Counted from the stretch's first letter, positions 8,607 to 18,168 are shown. The stretch is DNA of 38,921 bases from Myxococcaceae bacterium (GCA_020247085.1 JADCJJ010000570.1:1-38921), one strand, 5' to 3'. Numbers and translations: made by a program. The notes: generated by a model from the letters alone, not told the origin.

Positions 8607-10372
8607 GTCGATGCCTCCCACAACGCCCGCTGCCGACGGGCCTGGGCGATGAACCAGCGCGGCCCCAGACGCAGCGGCGTACCGCCCAGCGCGCGCACCG
8701 TCGCAGCGATGGCGCGGGCCGGCGCGCCATAGGCGATGACCGCCACGATGACGCCGTCGAGGCGCAGCCCGGCCGGAGCGCCCAGCGGCGCCGGCCACGT
8801 CCACACCGCGCCACGCGTCGTCACGGGGCCGGCCGTCGCGCGCGTCATGACGGTGAGCCCGAGCCCCATCGGCGCGGCGGCCTCGGCGAGGGCGTGCGTG
8901 GCCCCGCCGTCGCCCAGGGCCGTCACCCGCCGCTCCAGGGTGCGCGCCGTCAGCGCCGACAGGGTGGCCACGGCGCCCTCGACGTCGGTGTTGAAGCCCT
9001 CGTAGCCCGCCTCGCCACGCACGAGCGTGTTCACCGCCGGCCGCCGGGCGCCCACCGCCGCGGCGACGGGTTGCTTGAAGGGCGCGGTGACGGCGAAGCC
9101 CCGGTAGTGCGGCCGCAGCACCTCGAGCAGCGCCGCGACATCGGCGTCGGGCGGCAGCTCGAGCCGGTCGAAGGGCTGCGCGTGCACGCGCGGGCTGCGG
9201 GAATGGGCGAGCGGCGCGCCGAGGATGCCCAGACGCCGCGCGCGGGGGTCGACCCGGGCCCCCCGGCTGGCCCGCACCGCGTCGGCGAGCAGGCGCTGCC
9301 CCGGCGCCGCGGCGAAGCCCCCGTCGAGGGCGAGGTAGTCGAGGGCGTTGTCGAGGGCCAGCAGCGCCCGGATGGGCCCCGCGCAGGGGCCGGTCGCCAG
9401 CACCGTCACGGCGTCGGCCCCGAAGCGCGCCCGCAGCCGCCGCTGCGTCTCGTAGAGGCGGCCCGCGTCTCGCACGTCTCCGAGCGGCTCGACGTGCTTC
9501 ACCTGCGCGCCCGGAGGCACGTCGCGCCAATGGGCGAGCGCCTCGTCGGGCGACACCGGCGCCTCGGCGTGCCACGAGTGCAGCGCGCCGCCGGCCCCGT
9601 CCAGCAGCGACGCCAGCGCGCGCCAGGCCGACGGCAAAGGCGCCCCCCGCTCGGCCACCAGGAGCGGCAGCACCGCCGCGGCGCCCGCCAGGTCGGCGTC
9701 GGGCGGCGTCAGGTCGGTGCGCACCTCGAGCAGCTCGGCGCCGGCAGCCGACGCCCGCCGGGCCCAGTCGAGCGGCGGCGCGCCGGGCGGCAGCGTCACC
9801 ACCCGCCGAGGCCGGGCCGGGCGGCTGGCCATGAGGCAGAGGTCGACGAGCGAGCAGGTGCGCGCGCGCCGGTGCAGCGCCTCGCGCTCGCGCCACACCT
9901 CGTCGAGCTCCCGGGCGAGTGGGAGCGCCGGCCGCAACCTCGGCCGGGCGTCGTTGGCCGACAGCCGCTCGACGTACGTCTCGAAGGTGACGGGCACCAG
10001 CGCCGTGACGCAGCCCAGGAGCGCGTCGGGGTGGTGTGCGAGGAAGCCACCCCCCACCGCGACGACGGCTCCGGCCGGGAGTGCGAGGAAGGCCGCCCGC
10101 TCGGCGGCGCGGAAGCCGGGCTCGTCGTCGCGTACCCAGACGCGCAGCGAGCGCCCGTGGAGCGCCTCGAGGTGCGCGTCGAGGTCGACGGCCGGCCGGC
10201 CCAGCAGCGCCGAGACGTGCGGCAGCAGCGTCGACTTCCCGGCGGCCCGGTGGCCCGCCAGCACCACCGTCGCGCCCCGGGGCAGCCCCTCGCCCGGCTC
10301 GCCCTGCCGGCGCAGCGCCTCGGCCTCGAGGGCCCCGCGCAGGCGCGGGTCGACGTGGGTGAAGAACGACAC
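8603..10372 (-). CDS. aroKDE: Trifunctional shikimate kinase / type I 3-dehydroquinate dehydratase / shikimate dehydrogenase fusion
   Basis: A single 589-residue protein contains three shikimate enzymes. Residues 1-185 are a shikimate kinase: P-loop G40-HRAAGK46-ST, V-D-L-D acidic motif, G107-G-G, and the R-P-x-L lid region. Residues 190-375 are a type I dehydroquinate dehydratase-like domain: E216-V-R218, H268 in the SWH segment, Schiff-base candidate K292 in Q-V-K, and A-P-G-Q at the end. Residues 380-589 are shikimate dehydrogenase: H390-SRSP, K433 in VTAPFK, V-N-T-L, G-F-N461-T-D463, and a glycine-rich NADP loop at 487-490. Each domain keeps its catalytic residues, so all three may be active (pathway steps 3, 4 and 5). 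The start is a GTG at 10372 with no clear ribosome-binding site. It is the first gene of the aro operon and diverges from the efflux operon 175 bp away. The symbol is descriptive. Confidence 0.88.
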   Translation of the reverse strand: MSFFTHVDPRLRGALEAEALRRQGEPGEGLPRGATVVLAGHRAAGKSTLLPHVSALLGRPAVDLDAHLEALHGRSLRVWVRDDEPGFRAAERAAFLALPAGAVVAVGGGFLAHHPDALLGCVTALVPVTFETYVERLSANDARPRLRPALPLARELDEVWREREALHRRARTCSLVDLCLMASRPARPRRVVTLPPGAPPLDWARRASAAGAELLEVRTDLTPPDADLAGAAAVLPLLVAERGAPLPSAWRALASLLDGAGGALHSWHAEAPVSPDEALAHWRDVPPGAQVKHVEPLGDVRDAGRLYETQRRLRARFGADAVTVLATGPCAGPIRALLALDNALDYLALDGGFAAAPGQRLLADAVRASRGARVDPRARRLGILGAPLAHSRSPRVHAQPFDRLELPPDADVAALLEVLRPHYRGFAVTAPFKQPVAAAVGARRPAVNTLVRGEAGYEGFNTDVEGAVATLSALTARTLERRVTALGDGGATHALAEAAAPMGLGLTVMTRATAGPVTTRGAVWTWPAPLGAPAGLRLDGVIVAVIAYGAPARAIAATVRALGGTPLRLGPRWFIAQARRQRALWEAST

Positions 10373-10547
10373 GACAGGGTTCTATGCGCCCCGCGAGCGT
10401 CCCGCACCGTGAAGCAGCGGCCCCCCCTCGAGGCCACCCGTTCGAAATGGAAACCGCGCCGCGGCGTTGGTGCGGCAACCACGCCGTTCGTCGGGGCCGA
10501 CATGGGCAACACTGTGAACGCTCGAGTGCTGGGCTAAGGCCGCCGTC

Positions 10548-11288
10548 ATGGGGACGCTGAAGACCCTCACGGCGCCGTTCGACCCGCTGCAGGCGCTGCC
10601 CGCGGCCGTCGCGGCGCGGGCGTGGGTCGCGCCCCTGCTCGTCACCATGGCGCTCACCGCCCTCGGGTCGGCGGCGCTCGAGAGCCGCGTCGACCCCTCC
10701 AGCGCCGTGTACGCGAAGCTCGAGGCGGCCGGGGAGCTCTCGAAGCTGACCGACCGGGAGCTCTCGGAGCAGCTCGACCTGGCGCGCCGCATCGGCATCG
10801 TGGGCGGCGTCGCGAAGGGCCTCTTCGGCGTGCCCCTCGTCGCGCTGCTGTCGGCCCTCGGCGCCTGGCTCTTCGGGCGCCTCGTCACGCTTCGCCTGCG
10901 CTTCGTCGAGGCGGTGACGGTGGTGTCGCTCGCGCTCCTGCCCACGGCGTACGGGAGCGGCGTCACCATCGCCGCGGCGCTCCGACAGACGACGCTGTCG
11001 CCGCGCTCGGCGAAGGCGCTGGTGCCGTCGGCGCTCACCGTCGCCCCGCCCGACGGCCCGCCGGCGCCCTCGCGCTGGAAGGCGAGCGCCCGGGCCCGGC
11101 TCGCCGGCCTGGTCGACTTCTTCCACCTGTGGAGCGCGCTGGTGTTCGGGTTCGGCCTCGCCAGCGCCACCGGCCGGTCGCGCTGGCTGCTCGTGCCGGC
11201 GGGCGCAGCGCTGTGCCTCGTCGTCCTCGGCGCGGCGCTCGTCGGGGTGCCGGGGCTCCTCGAGTCAGCAGGAGGCCCGCGGCGATGA
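10548..11288 (+). CDS. YIP1-family integral membrane protein
   Basis: This 246-residue protein has about five hydrophobic helices (around residues 23-43, 85-107, 115-145, 195-210 and 218-240) with a charged loop between the first two. The layout, starting with an amphipathic segment and a first helix that precedes a long extracytoplasmic loop, matches bacterial YIP1-domain proteins. Their role is poorly known. It is the first gene of a six-gene efflux operon and its stop overlaps the next start as ATGA (11285-11288), so it is probably made with the transporter. It could assist assembly or membrane adaptation, but that is inference. The start is the ATG at 10548, with an AGG about eight bases upstream. 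Confidence 0.65.
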   Translation: MGTLKTLTAPFDPLQALPAAVAARAWVAPLLVTMALTALGSAALESRVDPSSAVYAKLEAAGELSKLTDRELSEQLDLARRIGIVGGVAKGLFGVPLVALLSALGAWLFGRLVTLRLRFVEAVTVVSLALLPTAYGSGVTIAAALRQTTLSPRSAKALVPSALTVAPPDGPPAPSRWKASARARLAGLVDFFHLWSALVFGFGLASATGRSRWLLVPAGAALCLVVLGAALVGVPGLLESAGGPRR

Positions 11289-12619
11289 TGCTCCTGCCGC
11301 TGTTGCTCGCCGCTACGCCCCTCTCACTCGACGAGGTGAAGGCCGCGGCCCGCCAGAACCTCGACGCGCTTCGCGCCGAGCTGGCCCTCACGCGGGCGGG
11401 CCTCGACCGGAAGGACGCGCGCTCGGTCATCTTCCCCCAGGTGAACCTGTCGCTCGGCGCGTCGGAGCTCCTGGCCGGCCCCCAGCGAAGGTTCACCACC
11501 GCGCCGCAGCTCCAGCCCGACGGCTCGCTCACCTTCGTGCAGCGGCCCGTCGACCTGCCGGCGTTCGCGCAGGGCAACTTCCAGCTCGGCCTGACAGTGA
11601 ACCAGTTGCTGTACGACGGCGGGCGCTGGTGGAGTCAGCTCGCCCGCACCGGCGCACTGGAAGAGGCCGCGAAGGGACAGCTCGCCGAGCAGCAGGCCGC
11701 CAGCGAGCTCGAGGCCACGCGGCGCTTCTACGAGCTGCTCCGCGCGCAGCTCGTCTTCACGGCGCTCGAGCACCAGGTGACGCGCAGCGCCGAGCTGCTC
11801 GAGCGCGCGAGGGGCCTGTTCGAGGCGGGCCGGGCCCAGCGGCGTGACGCGCTCGACGCCGAGGTGAACCTCGGGAACGACCGCATCGCCGTGCTCCGGC
11901 AGCAGCAGCACGTCGAGGCGGCGCAGGCGTCACTCCTGCAGTGGCTGGCCCTGCCGCCAGCCGACGTCGAGGCGAGGGCGCCGGCGGCCTTCGCGGCCCC
12001 GGTGCGCGCGCCTTCGCTCACGCCCGCGCAGCTCCTCGTCGCCGCGCGGCAGCGCCGGCCCCTCTTCGCGGTGCTCGACGCGCAGGGCCGCGGCGGGCGC
12101 CTGGCCGTCGAGCTGGCGCGCGCCGACTACCTGCCCCGCGTCACGGCGAGCCTCGGCTATGGCCGCTCGGCGCCGTCGGGCGAGCTCTTCGTCGACCCGA
12201 CCCGGCAGCACTCGCTGACGCTCGGCGCCTCGCTCTCGTGGGACCTCTTCAACGGCCTGCAGACCGACGCGCTGGTCGAACGCGCGCGCACGCAGCTGGT
12301 CGAGCTCGAGCGGCAACAGCGGCAGACGCTCCTCGAGCTCGAGTCCGAGCTCGTTCGCGCCACGAAGGCGCTCGCCGCCCAGCACGCCATTCACCGCCTC
12401 GCCGAGCAGAACCGCGGCCTCGCCGAGACGAGCTTCTCGGCCGAGCAGCAACGCTTCGCCGCCGGCGCCAGCACCAGCCTCTCGGTGCGGGACGCCCAGC
12501 AGCGCGCCCTCGCCGCCGAGCTCACCGCCCTGCAGACGCGCGTCGACGTCGAGGTCGCCCGCGCCGCCCTCGAGCGCCTCGCCGGCGCCCCGCTCGCCGA
12601 ACTGGAGCAGACCCCATGA
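11285..12619 (+). CDS. TolC-like outer-membrane efflux protein
   Basis: The 444-residue protein has a short N-terminal signal (MMLLPLLLAATPLSLDE) and two homologous halves rich in long coiled coils (about 100-200 and 320-430), as in the outer membrane factor (OEP) family. Strands with alternating hydrophobic residues follow each helical hairpin start (V-N-L-S-L-G-A; L-T-L-G-A-S-L-S-W-D-L-F-N-G). The N-L-L-Y/W-D-L-F-N-G segments are typical of the strand that precedes the periplasmic alpha-barrel. The likely role is the outer-membrane exit duct for the pump encoded downstream. The start ATG (11285) overlaps the previous stop, and its stop overlaps the adaptor start (ATGA, 12616). The length agrees with the family (about 420-480). 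Confidence 0.88.
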   Translation: MMLLPLLLAATPLSLDEVKAAARQNLDALRAELALTRAGLDRKDARSVIFPQVNLSLGASELLAGPQRRFTTAPQLQPDGSLTFVQRPVDLPAFAQGNFQLGLTVNQLLYDGGRWWSQLARTGALEEAAKGQLAEQQAASELEATRRFYELLRAQLVFTALEHQVTRSAELLERARGLFEAGRAQRRDALDAEVNLGNDRIAVLRQQQHVEAAQASLLQWLALPPADVEARAPAAFAAPVRAPSLTPAQLLVAARQRRPLFAVLDAQGRGGRLAVELARADYLPRVTASLGYGRSAPSGELFVDPTRQHSLTLGASLSWDLFNGLQTDALVERARTQLVELERQQRQTLLELESELVRATKALAAQHAIHRLAEQNRGLAETSFSAEQQRFAAGASTSLSVRDAQQRALAAELTALQTRVDVEVARAALERLAGAPLAELEQTP

Positions 12620-13878
12620 CGTGGTGGAGAACCCTCATCGCCCTCGCACTCGTGGGCGGCCTGGTCGCCGTCACCGCCGCCGGGCTCCAGGAGCGCCCGC
12701 CCCCGCCTCTCGAGGTGCAGGTGGGCACCGCGACGCGCGGCCCCATCACCCGCACCGTGACGGGCGCCGGCAAGGTTCAGCCCGCGACGACGGTGAAGAT
12801 CAGCTCGAGCCTCTCGGGCGACCTCGTCGAGCGCACCGTGAACGACGGCGACCCGGTCTCGAGGGGCCAGCTCCTGGGGCGGCTCGACCGCCGCCGCTTC
12901 GAGGCGAACGTGCGCCAGGCGCAGGCGGCGCAGAACGCGGCGAAGTCCGACGTGGCCACGGCCATGGTCGAGGTCGAGCGCACGGCCCGCGAGCTGGCGC
13001 GCGTGCAGGGGCTGGCGGCCAAGGGCCTGTCATCGCAGGCCGAGGTCGAGGTCGCGCAGGCGGCGCTCGCTGGCGCCAACGCCCGGGTGACCGCGCTGAG
13101 GGACCGCGTCAGCCAGCAGCAGGCGGTGCTCGACGAGGCGCAGAACAACCTGCAGAAGACGGCGCTCGTCTCGCCCATCGACGGCACCGTCATCGAGTGC
13201 AACCGCGAGGTCGGCGAGCGGGTGCGGGGCAGCGACTTCAACGAAGACGTGGTGATGAGCCTGGCGGCGCTCACCTCGATGGAGGTGAAGTTCGAGGTCG
13301 GCGAGCACGAGGTGGTGCACCTGGCGGCGGGCCAGAAGGCCCAGGTGAAGATCGACGCGCTCGAGGGCCAGCGCTTCGACGGCACGGTGACTGAAATCGC
13401 CCAGAAGGCGCTCATCCGGGCGCAGGGCACCGAGCAGGAGACGACGAGCTTCCCCATCACCGTCGCGCTCACCAGCCGCCCGCCGGGCGTCATGCCGGGC
13501 ATGAGCGCCGAGGTGCGCATCACCGCCGAGCAGCGCGAGTCGGCCATCACCGTGCCGGTGCAGGCGGTCACCGTTCGCCCCGAGTCGAGCCTGGGCCCGC
13601 CGCTCGTCGAGGGCCGGCCGTCGCCGCCCAGGGGCCAGGGGGGCGAGAAGTTCGCCCGGGTCGTCTTCGTCGTCGGGGCCGACCAGAAGGTGTCACTGCG
13701 CCGCGTGCGCACCGGCATCGCGTCGGACACCGACCTCGAGGTCGTCGAGGGCCTCGCCGAGGGCGAGCGCGTCGTCGAAGGCCCGTACCGCACGCTCGCG
13801 AAGGACCTGAAGGACGGCGACGCGGTCGAAGAGAAGCGGCCGGGCCAGGGCGGGCGGCGCGGGCCGGGGCGCGACTGA
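12616..13878 (+). CDS. MacA/HlyD-type periplasmic membrane-fusion protein
   Basis: The 420-residue protein has an N-terminal membrane anchor (about residues 5-24) and then a lipoyl/barrel-sandwich half-motif ([14 protein letters not shown]). A long alpha-hairpin lies at about 90-180. The second lipoyl half ([10 protein letters not shown]) and beta-barrel and membrane-proximal domains follow. It is the adaptor linking the inner-membrane ABC permease to the TolC-like duct. It is coupled to tolC by ATGA and lies 7 bp before the ATPase gene. The C-terminus ends in a basic Gly/Arg-rich tail. The gene order adaptor, ATPase, permease supports a MacAB-TolC-type system. Confidence 0.88.
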   Translation: MTWWRTLIALALVGGLVAVTAAGLQERPPPPLEVQVGTATRGPITRTVTGAGKVQPATTVKISSSLSGDLVERTVNDGDPVSRGQLLGRLDRRRFEANVRQAQAAQNAAKSDVATAMVEVERTARELARVQGLAAKGLSSQAEVEVAQAALAGANARVTALRDRVSQQQAVLDEAQNNLQKTALVSPIDGTVIECNREVGERVRGSDFNEDVVMSLAALTSMEVKFEVGEHEVVHLAAGQKAQVKIDALEGQRFDGTVTEIAQKALIRAQGTEQETTSFPITVALTSRPPGVMPGMSAEVRITAEQRESAITVPVQAVTVRPESSLGPPLVEGRPSPPRGQGGEKFARVVFVVGADQKVSLRRVRTGIASDTDLEVVEGLAEGERVVEGPYRTLAKDLKDGDAVEEKRPGQGGRRGPGRD

Positions 13879-13885
13879 GGGGCCG

Positions 13886-14593
13886 ATGCTCATCGAGCTC
13901 ACCGACATCGCGCGGGAGTACGTCGTGGGCGGCGAGACGGTGCGCGCGCTCGCCGGCGTGACGGTGCATGTCGGCAAGGGTGAGTGGGTCGCCATCGTCG
14001 GCCAGTCGGGCTCGGGCAAGTCGACGCTCATGAACGTCATCGGCTGCCTCGACACCCCGACGCGCGGCACCTACCGGCTCAACGGCCACGACGTGGCGCG
14101 CCTCTCGGACGACGAGCTCGCCGACATCCGCAACCGCGAGATCGGCTTCATCTTCCAGAACTTCCAGCTGCTGCCCCGCGAGACGGCGCTGGCGAACGTC
14201 GAGCTGCCGCTCGTCTACCGGGGCGTCCCCGCGCGGGAGCGCCGCGCCCGGGCCGTGGCGGCGCTCGAGCAGGTGAAGCTGGCCAACCGCATGACGCACA
14301 AGCCGACGGAGCTGTCCGGCGGGCAGCGGCAGCGCGTCGCCATCGCGCGGGCGCTGGCCGCCGAGCCGAGCCTGCTGCTGGCCGACGAGCCGACGGGCAA
14401 CCTCGACAGCGCGACGGGCGAAGACATCGTGAGGCTGTTCGAGCAGCTCCACGGGCAGGGGCACACCATCGTGCTGGTGACGCACGAGCCGAAGCTGGCG
14501 GCCCGCTGCCCGCGGGCGGTGCGGCTGTCCGACGGCAGGGTCGTCGGCGACGGGCCGGGCGCACAGGTGGCCTTCGGAGACCCGCGCCCGTGA
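13886..14593 (+). CDS. ABC transporter ATP-binding protein (MacB/LolD type)
   Basis: The 235-residue stand-alone nucleotide-binding domain has Walker A G39-QSGSGKS-T47, Q-loop Q91, signature L143-SGGQ, Walker B L-L-L-A-D-E (163-168) and the switch histidine H200 in T-H-E. The D-E-P-T-G-N-L-D-S segment is characteristic of the MacB/LolD/FtsE group. It should energise the two FtsX-like permeases encoded next; the first of these starts inside its stop codon (GTGA at 14590). In E. coli MacB this domain is fused to the permease, whereas here it is separate. Confidence 0.93.
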   Translation: MLIELTDIAREYVVGGETVRALAGVTVHVGKGEWVAIVGQSGSGKSTLMNVIGCLDTPTRGTYRLNGHDVARLSDDELADIRNREIGFIFQNFQLLPRETALANVELPLVYRGVPARERRARAVAALEQVKLANRMTHKPTELSGGQRQRVAIARALAAEPSLLLADEPTGNLDSATGEDIVRLFEQLHGQGHTIVLVTHEPKLAARCPRAVRLSDGRVVGDGPGAQVAFGDPRP

Positions 14594-15816
14594 GCTTCTC
14601 GGTCGACGTGCTCGAGGGGGCGCGCATCGCGCTCGGCTCGCTCCTCGCGCACCGGCTGCGCACCGTGCTCACCACCGTGGGCATCGGCATCGGCGTGGCG
14701 ACGCTGCTCGCCATCGTCGGCATCACCCAGGGGCTCGACGCGTCGTTCGAGGCCCAGCTCGCGAGCCTGGGCTCGAGCACCCTGTACGTGGCGAAGCAGC
14801 CGTGGGTGCAGTTCGGCAACTGGTGGGAGTTTCGCAACCGCAAGCCCCTCACCCTCGCGCACGTCGAGGCGGTGCGCGCGCAGTGCGGGCCGTGCGAGAC
14901 GGTGGTGCCGCTCGTCGACGAGGACGAAGACCTCGCCTTCCAGGGCAACGAGCTGAGCGCGGTGAACGTCACCGGCACCACCGAGGACTGGCCGCGCGTG
15001 TCGGGCTTCGAGGTGACGCGGGGGCGGTTCCTGACGCAGACCGACGACGACAACCTCCGGCTGGTGGCCGTCGTCGGAGCCGACGTGGCCGACACGCTCT
15101 TCCCGGGCGTCAACCCGGTGGGGCAGACGCTGCGCGTCGGCAAGAAGCCCTTCACCGTCGTCGGCACGCTCGGCCGCAAGGGCAAGGTGCTCGACTCGTC
15201 GCAAGACCTGGTCGTCGTCATCCCCTTCCACACGTTCACCGGCTTCTTCGCGGGCCGGCGCTCGGTCACCATCGGCGTCTCGGTGCCGCGCCCCGAGCTG
15301 CTCGACGAGGCCGAGGACGCGCTGGTCGGCATCCTCCGGCGGGCGCGCCAGACACCGCCCGGCAAGTCCGACGACTTCGCCATCAATCGCCCGGAGCAGC
15401 TCGCCAGCACCTACCAGCAGCTCACCGGCGCGCTCTACGCCGTGGCCCTCGGCATCGGCTTCATCACCCTGCTCGTCGGCGGCATCGGCATCATGAACAT
15501 CATGCTCGTCTCGGTGCGCGAGCGGACGCGGGAGATCGGCATTCGGCGCGCGCTCGGGGCGCGGCGGCGCACCATCATCGTCCAGTTCATGCTCGAGGCG
15601 ATGCTGGTGTCGGCCGTCGGCGGCCTGCTGGGCACCGGGGTGGGGCTCGGCGGCGCCCGGCTCGTGAGCCTCGTCACGCCGCTGGCCGCGACGGTGAAGC
15701 CGCTCACCGTCCTCTTCGGCGTCGGCTTCGCGGCGCTCGTCGGGCTCGTCTTCGGCATCTGGCCGGCCGCGCGGGCGGCCTCGCTCGACCCCGTCGAAGC
15801 CCTGCGGCAGGAGTGA
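14590..15816 (+). CDS. MacB/FtsX-type ABC permease (first of two)
   Basis: The 408-residue protein has one N-terminal transmembrane helix (about residues 20-42), a large periplasmic MacB-type domain (about 45-275) and three C-terminal helices (about 283-310, 335-360 and 375-395). The [13 protein letters not shown][10 protein letters not shown] signature of FtsX/MacB permeases sits between the second helix and the coupling loop. The GTG start overlaps the ATPase stop. Together with the adaptor and TolC-like protein it should form a mechanotransmission-type efflux pump for a large or hydrophobic substrate, which the sequence does not identify. It differs from the second permease mainly in the periplasmic domain. 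Confidence 0.9.
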   Translation: MSFSVDVLEGARIALGSLLAHRLRTVLTTVGIGIGVATLLAIVGITQGLDASFEAQLASLGSSTLYVAKQPWVQFGNWWEFRNRKPLTLAHVEAVRAQCGPCETVVPLVDEDEDLAFQGNELSAVNVTGTTEDWPRVSGFEVTRGRFLTQTDDDNLRLVAVVGADVADTLFPGVNPVGQTLRVGKKPFTVVGTLGRKGKVLDSSQDLVVVIPFHTFTGFFAGRRSVTIGVSVPRPELLDEAEDALVGILRRARQTPPGKSDDFAINRPEQLASTYQQLTGALYAVALGIGFITLLVGGIGIMNIMLVSVRERTREIGIRRALGARRRTIIVQFMLEAMLVSAVGGLLGTGVGLGGARLVSLVTPLAATVKPLTVLFGVGFAALVGLVFGIWPAARAASLDPVEALRQE

Positions 15817-15819
15817 CCG

Positions 15820-17067
15820 ATGCTGCGCGCGCTCGGCGACAACCTGAGGCTCGCGACCGGCACCTTCGTCGCGCACCCGCTGCGCACCGCCCTCACGCTG
15901 CTGGGCATCGTCATCGGGGTGGCGACGGTGATGGCGATGATGGCGCTCCTCGAGGGGCTGCGCCTGAAGGTGACGAACGACCTCTCGCAGCTGGGCGCCA
16001 ACGTCTTTCGGGTCGACAAGTGGCCGCAGGGCATTCGCTTCGGTGGGGGCGACCGGCTCAACTGGAACAAGATCGCGGCACGCCCCGCCCTCACGCTCGG
16101 CGACAAGCGCGCCATCGCCGAGCAGTGCCCGTCGGTGAAGCGCACGAGCGCCTCGGCGTGGCAGCCGGGGCAGCGGGTGCGCACCGCCATGACCGAGACG
16201 CAGCCGAACGTCTTCGTGCTGGGCACCACCGTCGAGTACCCCGAGACGGCGGGCATCTCGCTGGCGCGCGGCCGCGCCTTCAACGACCAGGAGGACCTCG
16301 ACGGCCGGCAGGTGGTCGTCATCGGCCCCGACGTCGCCGACAAGCTCTTCCCCAGCCTCGACCCGCTCGGGCAGGAGCTGCGCCTGAAGGGGCGGCCCTT
16401 CACCGTGGTGGGCGTGCTGGCGCGCCGGGGCAAGGTGCTGGGCCTGTTCAACCTCGACAACATGGTGCTGGTGCCGATGACGACGTTCCTGGGGTTGTAC
16501 GGGAAGCGGCGCACCGTCTCCGTCAGCGTCGAGGCGAAGGACCAGGCGGTGTTCGACCGCGCAATGGACGAGGCGCGCCGGCTGATGCGGCAGCGACGCC
16601 GGCTGGGGCCCTCAGACGAGGACGACTTCGAGGTGTCGACGAACGAGTCGATGGCGAAGTCGCTGAACGACCTGTCGAAGGTCGTCACCGCGGCCACGTT
16701 CGGCGTGTGCCTCTTGTCGCTGCTGGTCGGCGGCATCGGCATTCTCAACATCATGCTGGTGTCGGTGTCGGAGCGGACGCGGGAGATCGGCGTGCGCAAG
16801 GCGCTGGGCGCGCGGCGCTCGAGAATCCTCGCGCAGTTCGCGACCGAGGCCGTGGTGCTCTCGCTGGTGGGCGGGCTCGTCGGCGTGCTCCTCGGCCTGG
16901 GGCTGGCCGGGCTGGCCCGGTGGACGCTGGGGTTGGCGACAGCGGTGCCGACGTGGGCCGTGGTGGTGTCGCTGCTGATGAGCTCGGGCGTGGGCCTGGT
17001 GTTCGGCATCTACCCGGCGGCGCGCGCGGCCCGGCTCGACCCCGTCGACGCGATGCGCGCCGAGTAG
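15820..17067 (+). CDS. MacB/FtsX-type ABC permease (second of two)
   Basis: The 415-residue protein has the same plan as its neighbour: an N-terminal helix (about 18-42), a periplasmic MacB_PCD-like domain and three C-terminal helices with G-G-I-G-I-L-N-I-M-L-V-S-V-S-E-R-T-R-E-I-G-V-R. It starts 3 bp after the first permease ends. The two share the motif framework (V-V-G-x-x-x-R-K/R-G-K-V-L; A-R-A-A-x-L-D-P-V) but diverge strongly in the periplasmic part. A heterodimeric permease is therefore more likely than redundancy. It is the last gene of the operon; a hairpin follows at once. Confidence 0.9.
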   Translation: MLRALGDNLRLATGTFVAHPLRTALTLLGIVIGVATVMAMMALLEGLRLKVTNDLSQLGANVFRVDKWPQGIRFGGGDRLNWNKIAARPALTLGDKRAIAEQCPSVKRTSASAWQPGQRVRTAMTETQPNVFVLGTTVEYPETAGISLARGRAFNDQEDLDGRQVVVIGPDVADKLFPSLDPLGQELRLKGRPFTVVGVLARRGKVLGLFNLDNMVLVPMTTFLGLYGKRRTVSVSVEAKDQAVFDRAMDEARRLMRQRRRLGPSDEDDFEVSTNESMAKSLNDLSKVVTAATFGVCLLSLLVGGIGILNIMLVSVSERTREIGVRKALGARRSRILAQFATEAVVLSLVGGLVGVLLGLGLAGLARWTLGLATAVPTWAVVVSLLMSSGVGLVFGIYPAARAARLDPVDAMRAE

Positions 17068-17086
17068 CCACCTCGCGCCCGTGGCT
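17066..17086 (+). terminator. Possible hairpin at the end of the efflux operon
   Basis: A perfect six-base inverted repeat (AGCCAC at 17066-17071, GTGGCT at 17081-17086) with a nine-base loop begins at the stop codon of the last permease gene. There is no T-run after it, so it is not a standard intrinsic terminator. It might slow polymerase or protect the 3' end. Confidence 0.28.
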
Positions 17087-18168
17087 CAACCCGGCGGACC
17101 CATCAACGCCTCGGGGCCACCTTCACGAGGCCGCTCGACCGTCAGGCCCGAACGGCCGGGCGGACGACCATCACGCTGCGCCGCGCCTCGGAGGACAGCC
17201 CGGCCTCGATGGCACCGAGGTTGACCCCGACTGCCTCGAGCGCCGGAGACACGCGCAGGGGGCCGGGAGGGTCTCGTCGAACGCCCCCCCTCGGCGGTGC
17301 CGCTCCGACAGCGCGCGATGGACTGCACCTGCGAGCGCGTCTCCTCGCAGAGGGCCTCGAGCGTGCGGAGCGGAATCAACGGCAGAGGGACGCGCGCTGG
17401 CGCCAGTCGGCGGTGGCGCTGAAGGAGCGCTGATGCGCTGCCCACGCGGGTCGTTTCGCGCCATCAGCGAGGCGATGAGAGAGACGCGGTGCTGCGCGTC
17501 GTCGAGGTGGTCGACCGCGTGCGCGAGCATCGCCTCGGTCTCATCGCGCGGCCTCGTCAGGGGTCGAGGCCATGGCCCGGCCTTCCCCGCCAGGAGGCCT
17601 CTGACGCCAGCGCCCACCGTCCCGTCTCCTCCTGCGCCCTGCCTGGGGGAGCGGGCGGCGCAGCCGGTGGGAACGAAGGGACGCTGCCGGAGACGAGGCA
17701 GCGGCTCGGCGGCCTGGGGGGGGGCCGTGGCGTCGCCGGTCGCGGGTCCACGAGCCCGAGTTTGAGCCGAACCACGAAGACGTGCTGCCACCGGGTGCGC
17801 TGCAACGCCATCCCCACGGGCGCCACCAGCCCGTGGTCGAGGACGAACGTCGGAGCGCACCGCGCACACCTCACGTTCACGGATCCGCGCCTGCCTGGAA
17901 GGATGGCGCCCGCCCGACGGAGCGCGAGTCGACGGCCGATGGAGCGTCGCCGCGCAGGCGCCGCGAGAGAAGCTGAGCGCCCTGGCGCGCCCACCCGGGG
18001 CGCGCTGCGCGAGCGGCTCCCGTCGGTCGGCTCGATGATCTCGACCACCACGGGCAGCGAGCCCGCCTGCAGCTCGGCCCGCGCGCCCGCGGAGATGAAG
18101 CGCGTCGCCCCGTCAGCCGGGAGGCGCGGTTGGTCAGGCTTCACAGACGCCGTGTTGGGGTGCGACCG
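17087..18168 (-). pseudogene. Region of about 1.1 kb without an intact gene; probable decayed coding remnants
   Basis: No frame here looks like a conserved full gene. On the minus strand, short stretches with protein-like composition lie in different frames. One from 18144 runs into proline/arginine-rich sequence after about 45 residues. A second at about 17560-17450 has an acidic helical segment (AMLAHAVDHLDDAQHRVSL). A third at about 17430-17290 has L-R-T-L-E-A-L-C-E-E-T-R-S-Q-V-Q-S. The frame changes suggest frameshifts in an old gene downstream of the kinase/TPR genes. Base composition stays GC-rich but codon bias is weak. I cannot name the ancestor and cannot exclude plain non-coding DNA. 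Confidence 0.3.

Noticed and set aside
8894-10537. 547-codon open frame on the plus strand opposite aroKDE
   Set aside because: Arg/Gly/His-rich translation without motifs; the minus strand encodes three enzymes with catalytic residues.
15435-17009. Long minus-strand frame opposite the MacB-type permeases
   Set aside because: Ser/Thr/Arg-rich shadow of the permease genes; no family features.
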